Part shown: one piece after another, positions 57,134 through 64,000 of the stretch | How positions within the stretch are numbered: the first letter of the stretch is position 1 | How the letters are laid out: each line of letters begins with the position of its first letter | From: Lamellibrachia satsuma | Lineage: Eukaryota > Annelida > Polychaeta > Sabellida > Siboglinidae | Direction: 5' to 3' | Assembly: GCA_033239005.1 (NCBI GenBank) | Contig: BSQZ01000005.1 | Span: 3,119,001 to 3,183,000, forward strand | Length of the DNA: 64,000 nucleotides | Notes under the pieces: model-generated | Seen by the model: the letters and a program-made list of their open reading frames with translations, nothing else | What the model was told of the DNA's origin: nothing | Databases searched by the model: none | Position numbers and translations under genes: made by a program

Positions 57134-59430
57134 CAATGAAGTACACACACGTGCAGACACGTGCAGAGTGATCAACACGGGAACAATTGCAACTTTGTGC
57201 AAACTGAAAGCGGTAAAATATAAAAAGTTGGTTTCTCTTGAAATTGCTAAAATATTTTGATTACACCATATAAGGCCTGATAGTACACGTGTATCTGCGA
57301 CATTTCAAGCAACAATTTGTGCCTGTGTGTAACATATTTCGTTTGTGCATTGCTGAGTGAATTGTCAAAGTCTGACAAATAACCTCAAGAGGCGAGTTGA
57401 CTGGGCAAGTTGATGAAGGAGGAGCGACAGCTAGGAAAACTAAAGGGTATAAAAGGAGCGTTATCCTATTAGGACAACTTGCCCTTAAACGCCGAAGATC
57501 ACAGCGGATAACGACAGACAAAATGTGGTATGTTAGTAGTATAACATGAAATTAAAGATCCGTCAACGAAGGACTGTATCCTGTGCTGCCAGTGGATAGA
57601 AATGTGACACGAAAGTTGCCATAGTTACGACGGACACGTAGAGGTGTCAATATACATAATTTATTATTACTTGATAACTTATTAAGGTTTGATGTTTTGT
57701 ATTGTCAACTTGCCTCAATGTAAAAGTCATATTGCCCTATGTGTGTTCTAAGATGCCGAATGTTTGGTAATTATTTAATGCATATTTCTCGCTCTCCCTT
57801 TAATTGCATATTAAATGTTATTACCTTGAAAGAAGGTACACATGTTCGTGTTTAAGTTGTATTGTTACCACATATTGCTGATGTTAATAAAAACCGTATA
57901 GCTCAACGATCATTGCTTAAAGCTCTCAACTGTCAACCAGTTTCCCCAAGATATGCAAGATCCTTCGAAAAGCAGTTGGGTGCAAGTATTGGTAGTGTTC
58001 TATGACGACATTTTTACAAATATAGTCCAAAGAATCAACGATATCATCTGTTGGTATGAAATGACAGGCGGGTTTGTGTTCATGTTTACCAGTGCTGTTA
58101 TAGCTAATTGTTATTAATCATGTTATGTTTACGCATACGCGTGTATTTCAACATCTATTTACAAGATGAGATTCGAATAGAATAAGGGAAAGCTTACGCT
58201 GGCATTTCCCTTAAGGACATTGTAATGGAAATGTGGGTATTCCTCTCGGTCGGACAAACCCAAGAAGTCTTCTTGATGCTAAGTTAGTTAAATGTTCCTC
58301 CTCAATTCGATTTTTTTTTCGCTAGTTTCATTTTAAGTTAATTTTGTAAACAATCGTACCTACCTAATATCCACTGCAACATACTAGCTCGTTTGTGCAG
58401 CTTTTGTATGTCGTCTTTTTGTGAAACCATCAGACACAATATTAAAGCGAAACAAAAGGTATGGTTTTCGGCCTATGCATCTGTAAGAATTACTAAAGCA
58501 TGGCCATAAACATACAACTACAATTAAGAATATCACGCCAATGATTTACTAGGAAAACCTTGTTGAACACGTAACTTCTTAATTTCATGGGCCGCGCTAT
58601 ACTGTTAAATAACATTACGTCACGAGTACGGTATTCAGGCAATATTCTCTCGCCAAATGAAAATATATTCGTATACACATATTCCTATTCTTGCCAATAA
58701 AATATGGCCATTGCCAATAAAATATGGCCACACTCAACTTATGTGTTGGCATTTGTTTAGTACATTAGTATTTTTTCTGGTAAAATAACATGTTTGTTCG
58801 AGACTTTGCACTGGTTCTGTGTATGCCGGCCTCCCTTAATACATCACTTTAGTCTAGGTCACCCCGATTTCATAGAACTGCGCATTCGCTTATCGGTCGC
58901 GCTGGTTGACATGTCAGCCCTCGGTCATTCGGAGAAATGACTGGATTCTCCAACTTTTAGAACACATTCTCGGTAAACCACTGGCGTGATATTCTTGAGT
59001 TTAGTTGCACGTGGTTAATTTGTATTATCTCTTCTAGGTGCACAGCCCCCAAATCATGACTTTTGTTTCGCTTTAAATTACATAAAGTTTGTTCAAACAT
59101 TAATTGAAATAAAAATGGAAACGCTAAAACTCACGAATTTCACCTTTGGTGAAATTTCGTAACGTTGTTATGTGATCGGCGAGAGACTGGAAATCACGCC
59201 CATTATCGGCATTGACCCACACAGTGTTTACCATTTTGGATATCGACTATTTTTAGCCTTACCATCTAACGACTAAAGTCAATTCTTTCGACGATTCGAA
59301 AAAAATATGCATTTTTATTAAACCGACTGCGGATAGTACTTAAAATAATCACCCACTACATATCTGGACATCAACGAACCGGATTTGCGATAGGCCCAAT
59401 CAGATGAGAATGGTGTTTTATTACATACAT
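57134..59430. other. Mostly unique DNA, no recognised gene
   Basis: A consensus-like TATAAAAGG at 57448-57456 precedes an ATG at 57523 followed by a GTATGT donor-like site, which might be the 5' end of a gene, but no downstream exon is recognised. A tandem duplication of GCCAATAAAATATGGCCA lies at about 58694-58730, and a short inverted repeat (AATTTCACC...GGTGAAATT) at about 59138-59160. Confidence 0.4.
57448..57456 (+). promoter_or_regulatory. Candidate TATA box
   Basis: TATAAAAGG about 75 bp before ATG 57523. The ATG is followed after two bases by GGTATGT, compatible with a very short first coding exon. Inference only. Confidence 0.3.
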
Positions 59431-60757
59431 TTATTATTAATACATTTATTAATTTCCTTAGAAGTTTACCACACACCTGACAATATTATGTATACATTAT
59501 GTATGACGCCGTAAAGTCGGCAAGTTTTCACATCAAATATAAAGAAAACGGATAAGGAAGTTCAAGGAACTCGTATACAATTTCATCCGTCAGACACATA
59601 GACAAACAATGGCTCATCGCATATCCGTTGACAACTTGTCACAATAAAGCCATTTTATGAGCGTCCAACGTGCCACGTTGGCGTGATTTAACGTCGCAGA
59701 TAGTCAAGCAATTTTGGCGCAGTAAATTAATTGTTATGCATCGGTTGGGATAAGTAGGTAAACTCAGTGAGCGTTGCCGGAGCATCACGAGGCCGATCCT
59801 CCCTCGCTGACGTTTTAGTAGGTACATCCGGTTTCGTTTGCATTAGCCGTGATATCATATTATCTCAACCAATTCTTCCTGTTTTTAATCGACGTAGTCT
59901 CGTCCTTTGTTGTTGATGTCGCTGAATGGAACTGGATGTATTCGTTAGGTTTTATCTTTTCATTTTCAGATTTGATTGAAGCGATGCATAGGCAGTTGTT
60001 GCTACGCGCTCAACAAACCGGATTGTTTGAGATAAAAAGGTTTGAGGCAAAACGTCCCACCTCTCGTCCCAAACAAAAGTCAAATATCTATTATGTCAAG
60101 GCAAGCCTCCCGTCTATCACCTATTTTGGAGGCTAACCTCCCACTTCCCACCATGTTTTAAGGTTCAACTTCCCATCTGCCAATTCCTGCCGCACCGTCT
60201 CATTAGCGCGATCACAAATTCTCGTTCCCGCGATTCGTTTTGGCGTCGTTCCGTAAACGCGATACGCGTTCCCTTGTATGTTTGTAAGACGTCCTCGCAC
60301 GGGTGTCACAGTAAAGTGCCAAGAAACGTCCGTGCGCGGACTCATAGTAAATCGGCATCCTTGTCCATTTGTCGTCATCTGTTTAAATCTTGTTAAACTG
60401 CTGCCGCGGGTTGAGATGTAAAACTGGTAATGCTATTTACATAATGTGTAATGTTATTTATATAATTTGTGTTCACAACTCACACCTCAAAGTTTCACAT
60501 TTCACCTCCCACCTATTTTTGAGGTCAACCTGCCACACCCCCTCAATTGTGTGGTTTGTGGTAATACATCTCACTGTTTGGGTTACCATGGGAACTAGGC
60601 TAAATTCAGAGGTCACGTTTATTTAATTTTACCTAAAAATCCATTTCTGAGAAGAAGAAATTAATATTAGTAACAATTAATTTACTGTAATTTATTAACC
60701 ATTTTGGCGCACTGCATAACAGTGTCGCCACACAGCGGGCAGAGAAACAACCAAAGT

Positions 60758-60763
60758 GGCACC
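60758..60763. other. Paralogous empty site of the Polinton (single GGCACC)
   Basis: The left flank ACAGCGG...ACCAAAGT joins GGCACC and the right flank GTTATCATGACAGTGGCG. The first matches the sequence left of the Polinton, the second the sequence right of it. Confidence 0.93.
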
Positions 60764-60931
60764 GTTATCATGACAGTGGCGCTACATAGTGAGCAGGAAA
60801 CAACCAACCAATTAATCTGGTTTCCGGATCGTTCCCTAGAGGCAGTCCGCACACTACGTTCAGCAGATGACCTAATTATTTGAGGCGCAAACTACTGGGC
60901 TGCAGGTTCGTATTAGAAAAGAGAATGTTGG

Positions 60932-61246
60932 ATGCTGGCCCAGGTAGTCCGCCATGGTGGTGCATCCCAGTCCTACTGGGTACAGCTTGACAATGGCTGT
61001 GTAGTTCGGCGAAACAGGTCACAAATAAACACCACTGAGGAGACTGGATTTCTCACGTCACGATGTTTGTCCTTTACAATGTTCAAGACGACGCGGGAAG
61101 ATCAAAGATCTGCAGAAGAACAGCTTGTTCGCCCGACCGAGCAACCTCCTCAGCACCAGGAAATCGAACCTCCTGATCAGAACAGTGCCAGTCCGATGGT
61201 TGGGCACGGGAATGGTAATAGTGTCTCCGTATCGCCGCCACGTTAA
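60932..61246 (+). pseudogene. Gypsy pol C-terminal remnant (unit 3 copy)
   Basis: Counterpart of 38575-38925; here the first 33 codons and the Pro/Gln-rich tail (EQLVRPTEQPPQHQ) are in one frame. Confidence 0.5.
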
Positions 61247-62345
61247 GGTGAATAAAAAGTAATTCACAAAGACGCTTTTCCTGCTTGTTCGATTATGAAT
61301 AGTACCTGTCGACAATGGACATTGAAACGTGGGTCCGGATTTAGCCTTGGTTTCACTTTGTATTTTTTTTATATTAAAAAGGCGTGTTGTTATGATGTTT
61401 GCTAACTTAGTTTATAAGCCTGGAAGGCGATATCAATATGGTAAATTGCAGATAATCGAAACTTTGGAACAGACGACTGAAGTAGATCAGAACACATGTG
61501 AGTACGCTACTGTGTCACGATTAAACGTGATTACTTTATTAAGTCTGCTAATTTCAAGTTAATCAACGAACTTGACATTTACCTGGTCGTCCGGGGAAAT
61601 AACTGCATAAATAGATGCGTGTCGCGTAGAGCGTACGCGCTCCGAAAATTACACGTGTGTAGTAAAACTTTGAGGTTTAATCGCGCAAGTAAAAAAAGAG
61701 AGGAATGTTTATATTTGGAGGAATCGTGGAAATTCGCTAGTAAATTCACTCGAACGAGCAATACGGGAAAGAGAGACGCTAATTTTCTAAGTGAGGTCGA
61801 TGAGGGAGACTAAGACGTGCGTGCGTGCGTGCTTGCGTGCGTGCGTGAGTTCATGCCTGCGTGTGTGTGGAAAACACGTGAAGTTCCTTCACGACGCCAC
61901 GAAGAGTGCGGGACTAACATTTAAATACCAGTTGCGAACGACGAGACAGCGATCGGCGGGACGAGAACTTGTCGTGCCTGTTCAAGGGCGAGGGACTGTG
62001 TCGCCGGCGTGGATACGATTGGATATACTTTGTTTACCTGCGATTAATTTGCCGTTATACTTATGTTTTTATTTACCTTTGATTAATGTGTCATATACGT
62101 ACCTCTAGTAGTAATCAGGAGTGTGTCATAATGTGTTACTGCAAACCAGTCAATAGTATAATTTGAGGGTAGCACATACCCAAAAGGGTTTCTACCAGGA
62201 GATACTCCGCATTGTTTGCACTAACTACTATGTTTTGGGAGTATCAAAGCATATCTACATATTAAATACCTGACTTCATTGTTGTGATCTTATGCGCTAA
62301 CGTCATTTCATGGGCCTTAAATGTAACTTTGCGGCCCGCTCCTAA

Positions 62346-63003
62346 ACAGAAGTCGTATGTGTGCATTTTTTTAAAGATCAAATGGGGAGCAGTATGGCGG
62401 CTGTCATACATTTGTGACGTCACACTATTAAAAAATTGATCAGCGCCCCCTGGCGGCTGGCATACATATGCGACGTCACACTGAATAAAAATTTGCATAA
62501 AATAAATTTCGGGCAAACCCCCTAACAAAATTTCAGGGAAATCCCGATAAGAGATTCTGGGAAACACCCTAATAATTTTTTCGGGGAAACCCCCTACAAA
62601 AATTTCGAGGATACCCCCCTAAAAATTCAGGGAAATCCCTATAAGAGTACGAGTAAATTTTATTCAATATTTAAAAATAATGAAATAGGATATCATAGTA
62701 AAGCATTGTAATATAATTCAATATTGGTATCAGCAGTCTTATATAGCAAGCGTTTAACAATGCAGCAGATGTACAGCTGACGTAAGCTATAAACGTGTCA
62801 GGACATGCAGATTGCGAAGTGTTGCATCGCGAAATTTAATCGTGACCGCTCTAAATCTATTAACTTGCAGCTGACGTAAGCCGCACACAGAACAATACCA
62901 AATAAGGACATGCAGCTTACGTAAGCCGCACAAGACGCGTCACGGAAAGTGCACCATCAGCATATTTTCGTTATATGTCAATATTTTTAAATAATGCGCT
63001 CTT
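62346..63003. repeat. AT-rich DNA with short palindromic GGGGAAACCCC repeats
   Basis: 62505-62645 contains five degenerate units of about 27-30 bp built around GGG(G)AAA(C)CCC and AAAATTTC. Two copies of GCAGCTGACGTAAGC / GCAGCTTACGTAAGC lie at about 62868 and 62910. No gene is recognised. Confidence 0.6.
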
Positions 63004-63597
63004 ACACTTTACCCATAATTCCTACAGTTCACCTATAACTCCTACAGCTTACCCATAATTCTTACAATTTACCCATACCTCCTACAGTTTACCCACAACT
63101 CCTACAATTTATCTGTAACTCCTACAGTTTACCCGTAATTCCTACAGTATAACCATTAATCCTACAGTTTACTCGTGACTCTCATGTTTTACCCATAATT
63201 CCTACAATTTACCCATTCGTCTTACAGTTTACCCATTACTCCTAATGTTTACCCATAACTCCTACTAACACGCACACGCACACGCAAATGCAAACGGAAA
63301 CACAAACGCACGCGCGCGGCACGCAAACACACACACACACACACGCACGCACGCACACACACACAAACACACACAGTTTACCTATAACTCTTACAGTTTA
63401 TCCATAACTCCTAACGTTTATCCATAACTCCTACATTTTATATGTAACTCCTACAGTTTACTCGTAACTCCTACAGTATAACCATTAATCTTATAGTTTA
63501 CCCATGACTCTCATGTTTTACCCATAATTCCTACAATTTACCCATACCTCCTACAGTTTACCCATCACTCCTAAAGTTTACCCATAACTCCTACTCA
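63004..63597. repeat. 20-bp satellite with embedded CA/CG microsatellite
   Basis: The unit TTTACCCATAACTCCTACAG, degenerate, is repeated about 12 times (63004-63268) and about 11 times (63373-63597), separated by a CA/CG microsatellite (63269-63372). The second block repeats the unit order of part of the first at an offset of about 336 bp. Confidence 0.9.
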
Positions 63598-64000
63598 CTC
63601 GAGTAATATACGGAGATTTTTGAATACGTAAATAACGAGTCATTTTTGATTGGTCAATGCGTGACCACGTGACCCCCAGGCGACTGTTCTGATTAGTTGA
63701 GAGCATGCACGTGACCTGGTGGGTGACTTATTATCGCGTTTGATTGGGTACTGGGAAAGAGGTTTGCGCTGATACAGTCGCCAGGGGCGCTCAAGGGGTT
63801 TCCCCGTTAGGATTTCCCCGGGATTTGCGCTGATACAATTGTCAGGGGGCGCTCGTGGGGTTTCAGGTGACCACGTGCACGATGGACATCCGGTCAGCTC
63901 ACCCTAACCCCAAATCCGGTGACCACGTGCACGATGGACTTCCGTTTCCGGTTTCTTGCGCATGCACAGCATACACACAGGGTTTTCCCGAGATTTGCGC
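63598..64000. other. Non-coding DNA with CACGTG-containing repeats
   Basis: GTGACCACGTGCACGATGGA occurs twice (63867, 63919), and two more CACGTG sites occur at about 63665 and 63708. GATTTGCGCTGATACA also repeats (about 63765, 63820). No gene is recognised. Confidence 0.5.

Larger units (their letters stand above)
59431..62345. repeat. Segmental duplication unit 3 (partial, gene-less)
   Basis: 59431-60757 matches 21800-23146, and 60758-62345 matches 38441-40020, passing straight through the Polinton target site. No collagen-like gene is included before similarity ends at about 62345. Confidence 0.85.

Overview
This is a window of metazoan nuclear DNA, most likely from an aquatic invertebrate. 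The evidence is spliced host genes of the short-chain collagen C4-like family, CR1/Jockey-type and Ty3/gypsy retrotransposons, 5S rRNA-derived sequences, many microsatellites, and a Polinton (Maverick) DNA transposon. The phylum cannot be fixed from the sequence alone; a mollusc, brachiopod, cephalochordate or hemichordate would all fit.

Layout. Positions 1-14.4 kb are a graveyard of retrotransposons: a CR1-like 3' end (1.4-2.3 kb, minus strand), two decayed Ty3/gypsy elements (about 4.0-6.3 and 7.3-10.7 kb), and a second CR1-like copy (10.7-13.4 kb) split by a small internally deleted LTR element with target duplication GTAGATG. From 14.4 kb onward the host DNA is a tandem segmental duplication. 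Each unit is about 13-14 kb and holds two minus-strand, three-exon genes for secreted short-chain collagen C4-like proteins. Unit 1 (14.4-43.3 kb) has copies A (18.2-20.1 kb) and B (41.3-42.9 kb). Unit 2 (43.3-about 56.2 kb) has copies C (47.4-49.2 kb) and D (54.4-56.0 kb). A gene-less third unit lies at 59.4-62.3 kb. A/C and B/D are alternating subtypes. All four genes share a TATA-like upstream box, phase-1 introns, a GC-AG second intron, and a polyadenylation signal that overlaps the stop codon.

The most notable object is a 15.3-kb Polinton at 23153-38440, inserted in unit 1. It has 160-bp terminal inverted repeats beginning AGTAGTATG, flanking GGCACC target duplications, and a paralogous empty site with a single GGCACC at 60758-60763 in unit 3. 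Its plus-strand gene block runs: zinc-finger/protein-primed DNA polymerase B, packaging ATPase, two conserved small or mid-sized structural-type proteins, small membrane proteins, chromodomain integrase, minor capsid protein, pX-like core protein, major capsid protein and adenain-like protease. This is the gene set of a virus-like transposon that could replicate its DNA, integrate and build a virion. The copy is broken: PolB carries a stop just before its catalytic motif C, seven other genes carry or probably carry frameshifts (six of the -1 type), and the protease and ATPase have altered active-site residues. The integrase reads intact. The left 3.8 kb of the element is AT-rich accessory DNA. 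It holds a promoter-like region, a 17-codon exon with a splice donor, and a decayed minus-strand gene that I do not recognise.

The insertions give a relative history. A CR1 fragment entered intron 2 of the A/C ancestor, the two-gene unit was then duplicated, and afterwards the Polinton entered unit 1, a miniature LTR element entered unit 2, and unit 2 lost the Polinton target region through a deletion at GTCCG microhomology. The last 1.6 kb is satellite and short-repeat DNA.
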